Shown: piece by piece, positions 11,801 through 26,800 of the stretch
Numbering within the stretch: position 1 is the first letter of the stretch
Layout of the letters: each line of letters opens with the position of its first letter
Origin: Brachionus manjavacas
Taxonomy: Eukaryota; Rotifera; Eurotatoria; Ploima; Brachionidae
Assembly: GCA_019054805.1 (NCBI GenBank)
Contig: JAHQIY010000018.1
Location: forward strand, 186,001 to 250,000
DNA length: 64,000 nucleotides
Reading direction: 5' to 3'
Notes under the pieces: model-generated
Databases searched by the model: none
What the model was told of the DNA's origin: nothing
The model's input: the letters and a program-made list of their open reading frames with translations, nothing else
Made by a program: the position numbers and the translations under genes

Positions 11801-14800
11801 CAAGTCCGGATGAGAAAATGAGGGGGGGCGGTGATGATGCAGATGCCTAGCGGCCGGGGCAAGGAGGCTTGCAAGCAAGAGCTAATGACATGTCTGGCAG
11901 ACCCTTAGTACTTAGTGAAAAAAGTTAAGTATCTTTTTTGGATATGCTTGTATCCATCTATAGATACGCTTGGTTTGTGGTTCCAAGCTAGTCTAAATAG
12001 TTGTCGAGTTCGCAGCCATTAAGTGCTCGGATGAGTGGCGCTGTTTATGATGAACGTCCCATAGTAACTTTGGCGGCAGATTGTTGAGTCGTAACCATAC
12101 CGATGCCGGTCCCAAGTCCGGATGAAAAAATGGGAGGGAGACTAATCAGCACATAAATACCGAGTTTTGTCGATAGCCAAGATAAAGTTTATTTCGAAAA
12201 AAAAAGTCTATTAGACTTACAGCAAAAAAAGATTAAGATAAACATTCTTTGGTCAATTTATTTACAGCAAATATTTTGAATAGAAAAAAATTATTTTCAA
12301 AAAAAAAATGCAATACTGCTAACTCTACCATTGGCCGGTCCCAAGTCCGGATGAGAAAATGAGGATGGGGCGGTGATGATGCAGATGCCTAGCGGCCGGG
12401 GCAAGGAGGCTTGCAAGCAAGAGCTAATGACATGTCTGGCAGACCCTTAGTACTTAGTGAAAAAGTTAAGTATCTTTTTTTGGATATGCTTGTATCCATC
12501 TATAGATACGCTTGGTTTGTGGTTCCAAGCTAGTCTAAATAGTTGTCGAGTTCGCAGCCATTAAGTGCTCGGATGAGTGGCGCTGTTTATGATGAACGTC
12601 CCATAGTAACTTTGGCGGCAGATTGTTGAGTCGTAACCATACCGATGCCGGTCCCAAATCCGGATAAAAGAATGGGAGGGAGACTAATCAGCACATAAAT
12701 ACCGAGTTTTGTCGATAGCCAAGATAAAGTTTATTTCGAAAAAAAAAGTCTATTAGACTTACAGCAAAAAAAGATTAAGATAAACATTCTTTGGTCAATT
12801 TATTTACAGCAAATATTTTGAATAGAAAAAAATTATTTTCAAAAAAATGCAATACTGCTAACTCTACCATTGGCCGGTCCCAAGTCCGGATGAGAAAATG
12901 GGGGGGCGGTGATGATGCAGATGCCTAGCGGCCGGGGCAAGGAGGCTTGCAAGCAAGAGCTAATGACATGTCTGGCAGACCCTTAGTACTTAGTGAAAAA
13001 AGTTAATTATCTTTTTTGGATATGCTTGTATCCATCTATAGATACGCTTGGTTTGTGGTTCCAAGCTAGTCTAAATAGTTGTCGAGTTCGCAGCCATTAA
13101 GTGCTCGGATGAGTGGCGCTGTTTATGATGAACGTCCCATAGTAACTTTGGCGGCAGATTGTTGAGTCGTAACCATACCGATGCCGGTCCCAAGTCCGGA
13201 TGAAAAAATGGGAGGGAGACTAATCAGCACATAAATACCGAGTTTTGTTGATAGCCAAGAAAAAGTTTATTTCGAAAAAAAGTCTATTAGACTTACAGCA
13301 AAAAAAGATTAAGATAAACATTCTTTGGTCAATTTATTTACAACAAATATTTTGAATAGAAAAAAATTATTTTCAAAAAAATGCAATACTGCTAACTCTA
13401 CCATTGGCCGGTCCCAAGTCCGGATGAGAAAATGAGGAGGGGCGGTGATGATGCAGATGCCTAGCGGCCGGGGCAAGGAGGCTTGCAAGCAAGAGCTAAT
13501 GACATGTCTGGCAGACCCTTAGTACTTAGTGAAAAAAGTTAAGTATCTTTTTTTGGATATGCTTGTATCCATCTATAGATACGCTTGGTTTGTGGTTCCA
13601 AGCTAGTCTAAATAGTTGTCGAGTTCGCAGCCATTAAGTGCTCGGATGAGTGGCGCTGTTTATGATGAACGTCCCATAGTAACTTTGCCGGCAGATTGTT
13701 GAGTCGTAACCATACCGATGCCGGTCCCAAGTCCGGATGAAAAAATGGGAGGGAGACTAATCAGCACATAAATACCGAGTTTTGTCGATAGCCAAGAAAA
13801 AGTTTATTTCGAAAAAAAAAGTCTATTAGACTTACAGCAAAAAAAGATTAAGATAAACATTCTTTGGTCAATTTATTTACAGCAAATATTTTGAATAGAA
13901 AAAAATTATTTTCAAAAAAAAATGCAATACTGCTAACTCTACCATTGGCCGGTCCCAAGTCCGGATGAGAAAATGAGGGGGGGCGGTGATGATGCAGATG
14001 CCTAGCGGCCGGGGCAAGGAGGCTTGCAAGCAAGAGCTAATGACATGTCTGGCAGACCCTTAGTACTGAGTGAAAAAAGTTAAGTATCTTTTTTTGGATA
14101 TGCTTGTATCCATCTATAGATACGCTTGGTTTGTGGTTCCAAGCTAGTCTAAATAGTTGTCGAGTTCGCAGCCATTAAGTGCTCGGATGAGTGGCGCTGT
14201 TTATGATGAACGTCCCATAGTAACTTTGGCGGCAGATTGTTGAGTCGTAACCATACCGATGCCGGTCCCAAGTCCGGATGAAAAAATGGGAGGGAGACTA
14301 ATCAGCACATAAATACCGAGTTTTGTTGATAGCCAAGAAAAAGTTTATTTCGAAAAAAAGTCTATTAGACTTACAGCAAAAAAAGATTAAGATAAACATT
14401 CTTTGGTCAATTTATTTACAACAAATATTTTGAATAGAAAAAAATTATTTTCAAAAAAATGCAATACTGCTAACTCTACCATTGGCCGGTCCCAAGTCCG
14501 GATGAGAAAATGAGGAGGGGCGGTGATGATGCAGATGCCTAGCGGCCGGGGCAAGGAGGCTTGCAAGCAAGAGCTAATGACATGTCTGGCAGACCCTTAG
14601 TACTTAGTGAAAAAAGTTAAGTATCTTTTTTGGATATGCTTGTATCCATCTATAGATACGCTTGGTTTGTGGTTCCAAGCTAGTCTAAATAGTTGTCGAG
14701 TTCGCAGCCATTAAGTGCTCGGATGAGTGGCGCTGTTTATGATGAACGTCCCATAGTAACTTTGGCGGCAGATTGTTGAGTCGTAACCATACCGATGCCG

Positions 14801-17800
14801 GTCCCAAGTCCGGATGAAAAAATGGGAGGGAGACTAATCAGCACATAAATACCGAGTTTTGTCGATAGCAAAGAAAAAGTTTATTTCGAAAAAAAAAGTC
14901 TATTAGACTTACAGCAAAAAAAGATTAAGATAAACATTCTTTGGTCAATTTATTTACAACAAATATTTTGTATAGAAAAAAATTATTTTCAAAAAAAAAT
15001 GCAATACTGCTAACTCTACCATTGGCCGGTCCCAAGTCCGGATGAGAAAATGAGGAGGGGCGGTGATGATGCAGATGCCTAGCGGCCGGGGCAAGGAGGC
15101 TTGCAAGCAAGAGCTAATGACATGTCTGGCAGACCCTTAGTACTTAGCGAAAAAAGTTAAGTATCTTTTTTGGATATGCTTGTATCCATCTATAGATACG
15201 CTTGGTTTGTGGTTCCAAGCTAGTCTAAATAGTTGTCGAGTTCGCAGCCATTAAGTGCTCGGATGAGTGGCGCTGTTTATGATGAACGTCCCATAGTAAC
15301 TTTGGCGGCAGATTGTTGAGTCGTAACCATACCGATGCCGGTCCCAAGTCCGGATGAAAAAATGGGAGGGAGACTAATCAGCACATAAATACCGAGTTTT
15401 GTCGATAGCCAAGATAAAGTTTATTTCGAAAAAAAAAGTCTATTAGACTTACAGCAAAAAAAGATTAAGATAAACATTCTTTGGTCAATTGATTTACAGC
15501 AAATATTTTGAATAGAAAAAAATTAATTTCAAAAAAAAATGCAATACTGCTAACTCTACCATTGGCCGGTCCCAAGTCCGGATGAGAAAATGAGGAGGGG
15601 CGGTGATGATGCAGATGCCTAGCGGCCGGGGCAAGGAGGCTTGCAAGCAAGAGCTAATGACATGTCTGGCAGACCCTTAGTACTTAGTGAAAAAAGTTAA
15701 GTATCTTTTTTGGATATGCTTGTATCCATCTATAGATACGCTTGGTTTGTGGTTCCAAGCTAGTCTAAATAGTTGTCGAGTTCGCAGCCATTAAGTGCTC
15801 GGATGAGTGGCGCTGTTTATGATGAACGTCCCATAGTAACTTTGGCGGCAGATTGTTGAGTCGTAACCATACCGACGCCGGTCCCAAGTCCGGATAAAAG
15901 AATGGGAGGGAGACTAATCAGCACATAAATACCGAGTTTTGTCGATAGCCAAGATAAAGTTTATTTCGAAAAAAAAAGTCTATTAGACTTACAGCAAAAA
16001 AAGATTAAGATAAACATTCTTTGGTCAATTTATTTACAGCAAATATTTTGAATAGAAAAAAATTATTTTCAAAAAAAAATGCAATACTGCTAACTCTACC
16101 ATTGGCCGGTCCCAAGTCCGGATGAGAAAATGAGGGGGGGCGGTGATGATGCAGATGCCTAGCGGCCGGGGCAAGGAGGCTTGCAAGCAAGAGCTAATGA
16201 CATGTCTGGCAGACCCTTAGTACTGAGTGAAAAAAAGTTAAGTATCTTTTTTTGGATATGCTTGTATCCATCTATAGATACGCTTGGTTTGTGGTTCCAA
16301 GCTAGTCTAAATAGTTGTCGAGTTCGCAGCCATTAAGTGCTCGGATGAGTGGCGCTGTTTATGATGAACGTCCCATAGTAACTTTGGCGGCAGATTGTTG
16401 AGTCGTAACCATACCGACGCCGGTCCCAAGTCCGGATAAAAGAATGGGAGGGAGACTAATCAGCACATAAATACCGAGTTTTGTCGATAGCCAAGATAAA
16501 GTTTATTTCGAAAAAAAAAGTCTATTAGACTTACAGCAAAAAAAGATTAAGATAAACATTCTTTGGTCAATTGATTTACAGCAAATATTTTGAATAGAAA
16601 AAAATTAATTTCAAAAAAAAATGCAATACTGCTAACTCTACCATTGGCCGGTCCCAAGTCCGGATGAGAAAATGAGGAGGGGCGGTGATGATGCAGATGC
16701 CTAGCGGCCGGGGCAAGGAGGCTTGCAAGCAAGAGCTAATGACATGTCTGGCAGACCCTTAGTACTTAGTGAAAAAAGTTAAGTATCTTTTTTGGATATG
16801 CTTGTATCCATCTATAGATACGCTTGGTTTGTGGTTCCAAGCTAGTCTAAATAGTTGTCGAGTTCGCAGCCATTAAGTGCTCGGATGAGTGGCGCTGTTT
16901 ATGATGAACGTCCCATAGTAACTTTGGCGGCAGATTGTTGAGTCGTAACCATACCGATGCCGGTCCCAAGTCCGGATGAAAAAATGGGAGGAGACTAATC
17001 AGCACATAAATACCGAGTTTTGTCGATAGCCAAGATAAAGTTTATTTCGAAAAAAAAAGTCTATTAGACTTACAGCAAAAAAAGATTAAGATAAACATTC
17101 TTTGGTCAATTTATTTACAACAAATATTTTGAATAGAAAAAAATTATTTTCAAAAAAAAATGCAATACTGCTAACTCTACCATTGGCCGGTCCCAAGTCC
17201 GGATGAGAAAATGAGGAGGGGCGGTGATGATGCAGATGCCTAGCGGCCGGGGCAAGGAGGCTTGCAAGCAAGAGCTAATGACATGTCTGGCAGACCCTTA
17301 GTACTTAGTGAAAAAAGTTAAGTATCTTTTTTGGATATGCTTGTATCCATCTATAGATACGCTTGGTTTGTGGTTCCAAGCTAGTCTAAATAGTTGTCGA
17401 GTTCGCAGCCATTAAGTGCTCGGATGAGTGGCGCTGTTTATGATGAACGTCCCATAGTAACTTTGGCGGCAGATTGTTGAGTCGTAACCATACCGATGCC
17501 GGTCCCAAGTCCGGATGAAAAAATGGGAGGGAAACTAATCAGCACATAAATACCGAGTTTTGTCGATAGCCAAGATAAAGTTTATTTAGAAAAAAAAAGT
17601 CTATTAGACTTACAGCAAAAAAAGATTAAGATAAACATTCTTTGGTCAATATATTTACAACAAATATTTTGAATAGAAAAAAATTATTTTCAAAAAAGTG
17701 CAATTCTGCTAACTCTACCATTGGCCGGTCCCAAGTCCGGATGAGAAAATGAGGAGGGGCGGTGATGATGCAGATGCCTAGCGGCCGGGGCAAGGAGGCT

Positions 17801-20800
17801 TGCAAGCAAGAGCTAATGACATGTCTGGCAGACCCTTAGTACTGAGTGAAAAAGTTAAGTTTCTTTTTTGGATATGCTTGTATCCATCTATAGATACGCT
17901 TGGTTTGTGGTTCCAAGCTAGTCTAAATAGTTGTCGAGTTCGCAGCCATTAAGTGCCCGGATGAGTGGCGCTGTTTATGATGAACGTCCCATAGTAACTT
18001 TGGCGGCAGATTGTCGAGTCGTAACCATACCGATGCCGGTCCCAAGTCCGGATGAAAAAATGGGAGGGAGACTAATCAGCACATAAATACCGAGTTTTGT
18101 TGATAGCCAAGAAAAAGTTTATTTCGAAAAAAAAAGTCTATTAGACTTACAGCAAAAAAAGATTAAGATAAACATTCTTTGGTCAATTTATTTACAACAA
18201 ATATTTTGAATAGAAAAAAATTATTTTCAAAAAAAAATGCAATACTGCTAACTCTACCATTGGCCGGTCCCAAGTCCGGATGAGAAAATGAGGAGGGGCG
18301 GTGATGATGCAGATGCCTAGCGGCCGGGGCAAGGAGGCTTGCAAGCAAGAGCTAATGACATGTCTGGCAGACCCTTAGTACTTAGTGAAAAAAGTTAAGT
18401 ATCTTTTTTTGGATATGCTTGTATCCATCTATAGATACGCTTGGTTTGTGGTTCCAAGCTAGTCTAAATAGTTGTCGAGTTCGCAGCCATTAAGTGCTCG
18501 GATGAGTGGCGCTGTTTATGATGAACGTCCCATAGTAACTTTGGCGGCAGATTGTTGAGTCGTAACCATACCGATGCCGGTCCCAAGTCCGGATGAAAAA
18601 ATGGGAGGGAGACTAATCAGCAGATAAATACCGAGTTTTGTCGATAGCCAAGAAAAAGTTTATTTCGAAAAAAAAAGTCTATTAGACTTACAGCAAAAAA
18701 GGATTAAGATAAACATTCTTTGGTCAATTTATTTACAACAAATATTTTGAATAGAAAAAAATTATTTTCAAAAAAAAATGCGATACTGCTAACTCTACCA
18801 TTGGCCGGTCCCAAGTCCGGATGAGAAAATGAGGAGGGGCGGTGATGATGCAGATGCCTAGCGGCCGGGGCAAGGAGGCTTGCAAGCAAGAGCTAATGAC
18901 ATGTCTGGCAGACCCTTAGTACTTAGTGAAAAAAGTTAAGTATCTTTTTTGGATATGCTTGTATCCATCTATAGATACGCTTGGTTTGTGGTTCCAAGCT
19001 AGTCTAAATAGTTGTCGAGTTCGCAGCCATTAAGTGCTCGGATGAGTGGCGCTGTTTATGATGAACGTCCCATAGTAACTTTGGCGGCAGATTGTTGAGT
19101 CGTAACCATACCGATGCCGGTCCCAAGTCCGGATGAAAAAATGGGAGGGAGACTAATCAGCACATAAATACCGAGTTTTGTCGATAGCCAAGATAAAGTT
19201 TATTTCGAAAAAAATAGTCTATTAGACTTACAGCAAAAAAAGATTAAGATAAACATTCTTTGGTCAATTTATTTACAGCAAATATTTTGAATAGAAAAAA
19301 ATTATTTTCAAAAAAAAATGCAATACTGCTAACTCTACCATTGGCCGGTCCCAAGTCCGGATGAGAAAATGAGATGGGGCGGTGATGATGCAGATGCCTA
19401 GCGGCCGGGGCAAGGAGGCTTGCAAGCAAGAGCTAATGACATGTCTGGCAGACCCTTAGTACTTAGTGAAAAAAGTTAAGTATCTATTTTTGGATATGCT
19501 TGTATCCATCTATAGATACGCTTGGTTTGTGGTTCCAAGCTAGTCTAAATAGTTGTCGAGTTCGCAGCCATTAAGTGCTCGGATGAGTGGCGCTGTTTAT
19601 GATGAACGTCCCATAGTAACTTTGGCGGCAGATTGTTGAGTCGTAACCATACCGATGCCGGTCCCAAGTCCGGATGAAAAAATGGGAGGAGACTAATCAG
19701 CACACAAATACCGAGTTTTGTCGATAGCCAAGATAAAGTTTATTTCGAAAAAAAAGTCTATTAGACTTACAGCAAAAAAAGATTAAGATAAACATTCTTT
19801 GGTCAATTTATTTACAACAAATATTTTGAATAGAAAAAAATTATTTTCAAAAAAGTGCAATTCTGCTAACTCTACCATTGGCCGGTCCCAAGTCCGGATG
19901 AGAAAATGAGGAGGGGCGGTGATGATGCAGATGCCTAGCGGCCGGGGCAAGGAGGCTTGCAAGCAAGAGCTAATGACATGTCTGGCAGACCCTTAGTACT
20001 TAGTGAAAAAAGTTAAGTATCTATTTTTGGATATGCTTGTATCCATCTATAGATACGCTTGGTTTGTGGTTCCAAGCTAGTCTAAATAGTTGTCGAGTTC
20101 GCAGCCATTAAGTGCTCGGATGAGTGGCGCTGTTTATGATGAACGTCCCATAGTAACTTTGGCGGCAGATTGTTGAGTCGTAACCATACCGATGCCGGTC
20201 CCAAGTCCGGATGAAAAAATGGGAGGAGACTAATCAGCACATAAATACCGAGTTTTGTCGATAGCCAAGATAAAGTTTATTTCGAAAAAAAAAGTCTATT
20301 AGACTTACAGCAAAAAAAGATTAAGATAAACATTCTTTGGTCAATTTATTTACAGCAAATATTTTGAATAGAAAAAAATTATTTTCAAAAAAAAATGCAA
20401 TACTGCTAACTCTACCATTGGCCGGTCCCAAGTCCGGATGAGAAAATGAGATGGGGCGGTGATGTTGCAGATGCCTAGCGGCCGGGGCAAGGAGGCTTGC
20501 AAGCAAGAGCTAATGACATGTCTGGCAGACCCTTAGTACTTAGTGAAAAAGTTAAGTATCTATTTTTGGATATGCTTGTATCCATCTATAGATACGCTTG
20601 GTTTGTGGTTCCAAGCTAGTCTAAATAGTTGTCGAGTTCGCAGCCATTAAGTGCTCGGATGAGTGGCGCTGTTTATGATGAACGTCCCATAGTAACTTTG
20701 GCGGCAGATTGTTGAGTCGTAACCATACCGATGCCGGTCCCAAGTCCGGATGAAAAAATGGGAGGGAGACTAATCAGCAGATAAATACCGAGTTTTGTCG

Positions 20801-23800
20801 ATAGCCAAGATAAAGTTTATTTCGAAAAAAAAAGTCTATTAGACTTACAGCAAAAAAGGATTAAGATAAACATTCTTTGGTCAATTTATTTACAACAAAT
20901 ATTTTGAATAGAAAAAAATTATTTTCAAAAAAAAATGCAATTCTGCTAACTCTACCATTGGCCGGTCCCAAGTCCGGATGAGAAAATGAGGAGGGGCGGT
21001 GATGATGCAGATGCCTAGCGGCCGGGGCAAGGAGGCTTGCAAGCAAGAGCTAATGACATGTCTGGCAGACCCTTAGTACTTAGTGAAAAAAGTTAAGTAT
21101 CTTTTTTGGATATGCTTGTATCCATCTATAGATACGCTTGGTTTGTGGTTCCAAGCTAGTCTAAATAGTTGTCGAGTTCGCAGCCATTAAGTGCTCGGAT
21201 GAGTGGCGCTGTTTATGATGAACGTCCCATAGTAACTTTGGCGGCAGATTGTTGAGTCGTAACCATACCGATGCCGGTCCCAAGTCCGGATGAGAAAATG
21301 GGAGGAGACTAATCAGCACATAAATACCGAGTTTTGTCGATAGCCAAGATAAAGTTTATTTAGAAAAAAAAGTCTATTAGACTTACAGCAAAAAAAGATT
21401 AAGATAAACATTCTTTGGTCAATTTATTTACAACAAATATTTTGAATAGAAAAAAATTATTTTCAAAATAAAATGCAATACTGCTAACTCTACCATTGGC
21501 CGGTCCCAAGTCCGGATGAGAAAATGAGGAGGGGCGGTGATGATGCAGATGCCTAGCGGCCGGGGCAAGGAGGCTTGCAAGCAAGATCTAATGACATGTC
21601 TGGCAGACCCTTAGTACTTAGTGAAAAAAGTTAAGTATCTTTTTTTGGATATGCTTGTATCCATCTATAGATACGCTTGGTTTGTGGTTCCAAGCTAGTC
21701 TAAATAGTTGTCGAGTTCGCAGCCATTAAGTGCTCGGATGAGTGGCGCTGTTTATGATGAACGTCCCATAGTAACTTTGGCGGCAGATTGTTGAGTCGTA
21801 ACCATACCGATGCCGGTCCCAAGTCCGGATGAAAAAATGGGAGGGAGACTAATCAGCACATAAATACCGAGTTTTGTCGATAGCCAAGATAAAGTTTATT
21901 TCGAAAAAAAAAGTCTATTAGACTTACAGCAAAAAAGGATTAAGATAAACATTCTTTGGTCAATTTATTTACAACAAATATTTTGAATAGAAAAAAATTA
22001 TTTTCAAAAAAAAATGCAATTCTGCTAACTCTACCATTGGCCGGTCCCAAGTCCGGATGAGAAAATGAGGAGGGGCGGTGATGATGCAGATGCCTAGCGG
22101 CCGGGGCAAGGAGGCTTGCAAGCAAGAGCTAATGACATGTCTGGCAGACCCTTAGTACTTAGTGAAAAAGTTAAGTATCTATTTTTGGATATGCTTGTAT
22201 CCATCTATAGATACGCTTGGTTTGTGGTTCCAAGCTAGTCTAAATAGTTGTCGAGTTCGCAGCCATTAAGTGCTCGGATGAGTGGCGCTGTTTATGATGA
22301 ACGTCCCATAGTAACTTTGGCGGCAGATTGTTGAGTCGTAACCATACCGATGCCGGTCCCAAGTCCGGATGAAAAAATGGGAGGAGACTAATCAGCACAT
22401 AAATACCGAGTTTTGTCGATAGCCAAGATAAAGTTTATTTCGAAAAAAAAAGTCTATTAGACTTACAGCAAAAAAAGATTAAGATAAACATTCTTTGGTC
22501 AATTTATTTACAACAAATATTTTGAATAGAAAAAAATTATTTTCAAAAAAAAATGCAATACTGCTAACTCTACCATTGGCCGGTCCCAAGTCCGGATGAG
22601 AAAATGAGATGGGGCGGTGATGATGCAGATGCCTAGCGGCCGGGGCAAGGAGGCTTGCAAGCAAGAGCTAATGACATGTCTGGCAGACCCTTAGTACTTA
22701 GTGAAAAAGTTAAGTATCTTTTTTGGATATGCTTGTATCCATCTATAGATACGCTTGGTTTGTGGTTCCAAGCTAGTCTAAATAGTTGTCGAGTTCGCAG
22801 CCATTAAGTGCTCGGATGAGTGGCGCTGTTTATGATGAACGTCCCACAGTAACTTTGGCGGCAGATTGTTGAGTCGTAACCATACCGATGCCGGTCCCAA
22901 GTCCGGATGAAAAAATGGGAGGGAGACTAATCAGCACACAAATACCGAGTTTTGTCGATAGCCAAGATAAAGTTTATTTCGAAAAAAAAAGTCCATTAGA
23001 CTTACAGCAAAAAAAGATTAAGATAAACATTCTTTGGTCAATTTATTTACAACAAATATTTTGAATAGAAAAAAATTATTTTCAAAAAAAAATGCAATTC
23101 TGCTAACTCTACCATTGGCCGGTCCCAAGTCCGGATGAGAAAATGAGGAGGGGCGGTGATGATGCAGATGCCTAGCGGCCGGGGCAAGGAGGCTTGCAAG
23201 CAAGAGCTAATGACATGTCTGGCAGACCCTTAGTACTTAGTGAAAAAAGTTAAGTATCTATTTTTGGATATGCTTGTATCCATCTATAGATACGCTTGGT
23301 TTGTGGTTCCAAGCTAGTCTAAATAGTTGTCGAGTTCGCAGCCATTAAGTGCTCGGATGAGTGGCGCTGTTTATGATGAACGTCCCATAGTAACTTTGGC
23401 GGCAGATTGTTGAGTCGTAACCATACCGATGCCGGTCCCAAGGCCGGATGAAAAAATGGGAGGAGACTAATCAGCACATAAATACCGAGTTTTGTCGATA
23501 GCCAAGATAAAGTTTATTTCGAAAAAGTGTCTATTAGACTTACAGCAAAAAAAGATTAAGATAAACATTCTTTGGTCAATTTATTTACAACAAATATTTT
23601 GAATAGAAAAAAATTATTTTCAAAAAAAAATGCAATTCTGCTAACTCTACCATTGGCCGGTCCCAAGTCCGGATGAGAAAATGAGGAGGGGCGGTGATGA
23701 TGCAGATGCCTAGCGGCCGGGGCAAGGAGGCTTGCAAGCAAGAGCTAATGACATGTCTGGCAGACCCTTAGTACTTAGTGAAAAAAGTTAAGTATCTTTT

Positions 23801-26800
23801 TTTGGATATGCTTGTATCCATCTATAGATACGCTTGGTTTGTGGTTCCAAGCTAGTCTAAATAGTTGTCGAGTTCGCAGCCATTAAGTGCTCGGATGAGT
23901 GGCGCTGTTTATGATGAACGTCCCATAGTAACTTTGGCGGCAGATTGTTGAGTCGTAACCATACCGATGCCGGTCCCAAGTCCGGATGAAAAAATGGGAG
24001 GGAGACTAATCAGCACATAAATACCGAGTTTTGTCGATAGCCAAGATAAAGTTTATTTCGAAAAAAAGTCTATTAGACTTACAGCAAAAAAAGGTTAAGA
24101 TAAACATTCTTTGGTCAATTTATTTACAACAAATATTTTGAATAGAAAAAAATTATTTTCAAAAAAATGCAATTCTGCTAACTCTACCATTGGCCGGTCC
24201 CAAGTCCGGATGAGAAAATGAGGAGGGGCGGTGATGATGCAGATGCCTAGCGGCCGGGGCAAGGAGGCTTGCAAGCAAGAGCTAATGACATGTCTGGCAG
24301 ACCCTTAGTACTTAGTGAAAAAGTTAAGTTTCTTTTTTGGATATGCTTGTATCCATCTATAGATACGCTTGGTTTGTGGTTCCAAGCTAGTCTAAATAGT
24401 TGTCGAGTTCGCAGCCATTAAGTGCTCGGATGAGTGGCGCTGTTTATGATGAACGTCCCATAGTAACTTTGGCGGCAGATTGTTGAGTCGTAACCATACC
24501 GATGCCGGTCCCAAGTCCGGATGAAAAAATGGGAGGGAAACTAATCAGCACATAAATACCGAGTTTTGTCGATAGCCAAGATAAAGTTTATTTAGAAAAA
24601 AAGTCTATTAGACTTACAGCAAAAAAAGATTAAGATAAACATTCTTTGGTCAATATATTTACAACAAATATTTTGAATAGAAAAAAATTATTTTCAAAAA
24701 AAAATGCAATTCTGCTAACTCTACCATTGGCCGGTCCCAAGTCCGGATGAGAAAATGAGATGGGGCGGTGATGTTGCAGATGCCTAGCGGCCGGGGCAAG
24801 GAGGCTTGCAAGCAAGAGCTAATGACATGTCTGGCAGACCCTTAGTACTTAGTGAAAATGTTAAGTATATTTTTTTTGGATATGCTTGTATCCATCTATA
24901 GATACGCTTGGTTTGTGGTTCCAAGCTAGTCTAAATAGTTGTCGAGTTCGCAGCCATTAAGTGCTCGGATGAGTGGCGCTGTTTATGATGAACGTCCCAT
25001 AGTAACTTTGGCGGCAGATTGTTGAGTCGTAACCATACCGATGCCGGTCCCAAGTCCGGATGAAAAAATGGGAGGGAGACTAATCAGCACATAAATACCG
25101 AGTTTTGTCGATAGCCAAGATAAAGTTTATTTCGAAAAAAAAAGTCTATTAGACTTACAGCAAAAAAAGATTAAGATAAACATTCTTTGGTCAATTTATT
25201 TACAACAAATATTTTGAATAGAAAAAAATTATTTTCAAAAAAAAATGCAATACTGCTAACTCTACCATTGGCCGGTCCCAAGTCCGGATGAGAAAATGAG
25301 GAGGGGCGGTGATGATGCAGATGCCTAGCGGCCGGGGCAAGGAGGCTTGCAAGCAAGAGCTAATGACATGTCTGGCAGACCCTTAGTACTTAGTGAAAAA
25401 AGTTAAGTATCTATTTTTGGATATGCTTGTATCCATCTATAGATACGCTTGGTTTGTGGTTCCAAGCTAGTCTAAATAGTTGTCGAGTTCGCAGCCATTA
25501 AGTGCTCGGATGAGTGGCGCTGTTTATGATGAACGTCCCATAGTAACTTTGGCGGCAGATTGTTGAGTCGTTACCATACCGATGCCGGTCCCAAGTCCGG
25601 ATGAAAAAATGGGAGGAGACTAATCAGCACATAAATACCGAGTTTTGTCGATAGCCAAGATAAAGTTTATTTCGAAAAAAAGTCTATTAGACTTACAGCA
25701 AAAAAAGATTAAGATAAACATTCTTTGGTCAATTTATTTACAGCAAATATTTTGAATAGAAAAAAATTATTTTCAAAAAAATGCAATACTGCTAACTCTA
25801 CCATTGGCCGGTCCCAAGTCCGGATGAGAAAATGAGATGGGGCGGTGATGATGCAGATGCCTAGCGGCCGGGGCAAGGAGGCTTGCAAGCAAGAGCTAAT
25901 GACATGTCTGGCAGACCCTTAGTACTTAGTGAAAAAAGTTAAGTATCTTTTTTGGATATGCTTGTATCCATCTATAGATACGCTTGGTTTGTGGTTCCAA
26001 GCTAGTCTAAATAGTTGTCGAGTTCGCAGCCATTAAGTGCTCGGATGAGTGGCGCTGTTTATGATGAACGTCCCATAGTAACTTTGGCGGCAGATTGTTG
26101 AGTCGTTACCATACCGATGCCGGTCCCAAGTCCGGATGAAAAAATGGGAGGGAGACTAATCAGCACACAAATACCGAGTTTTGTCGATAGCCAAGATAAA
26201 GTTTATTTAGAAAAAAAAAGTCTATTAGACTTACAGCAAAAAAAGATTAAGATAAACATTCTTTGGTCAATTTATTTACAACAAATATTTTGAATAGAAA
26301 AAAATTATTTTCAAAAAAAAATGCAATTCTGCTAACTCTACCATTGGCCGGTCCCAAGTCCGGATGAGAAAATGAGGAGGGGCGGTGATGATGCAGATGC
26401 CTAGCGGCCGGGGCAAGGAGGCTTGCAAGCAAGAGCTAATGACATGTCTGGCAGACCCTTAGTACTTAGTGAAAAAGTTAAGTATCTATTTTTGGATATG
26501 CTTGTATCCATCTATAGATACGCTTGGTTTGTGGTTCCAAGCTAGTCTAAATAGTTGTCGAGTTCGCAGCCATTAAGTGCTCGGATGAGTGGCGCTGTTT
26601 ATGATGAACGTCCCATAGTAACTTTGGCGGCAGATTGTTGAGTCGTAACCATACCGATGCCGGTCCCAAGTCCGGATGAAAAAATGGGAGGGAGACTAAT
26701 CAGCACATAAATACCGAGTTTTGTCGATAGCCAAGATAAAGTTTATTTAGAAAAAAAAAGTCTATTAGACTTACAGCAAAAAAAGGTTAAGATAAACATT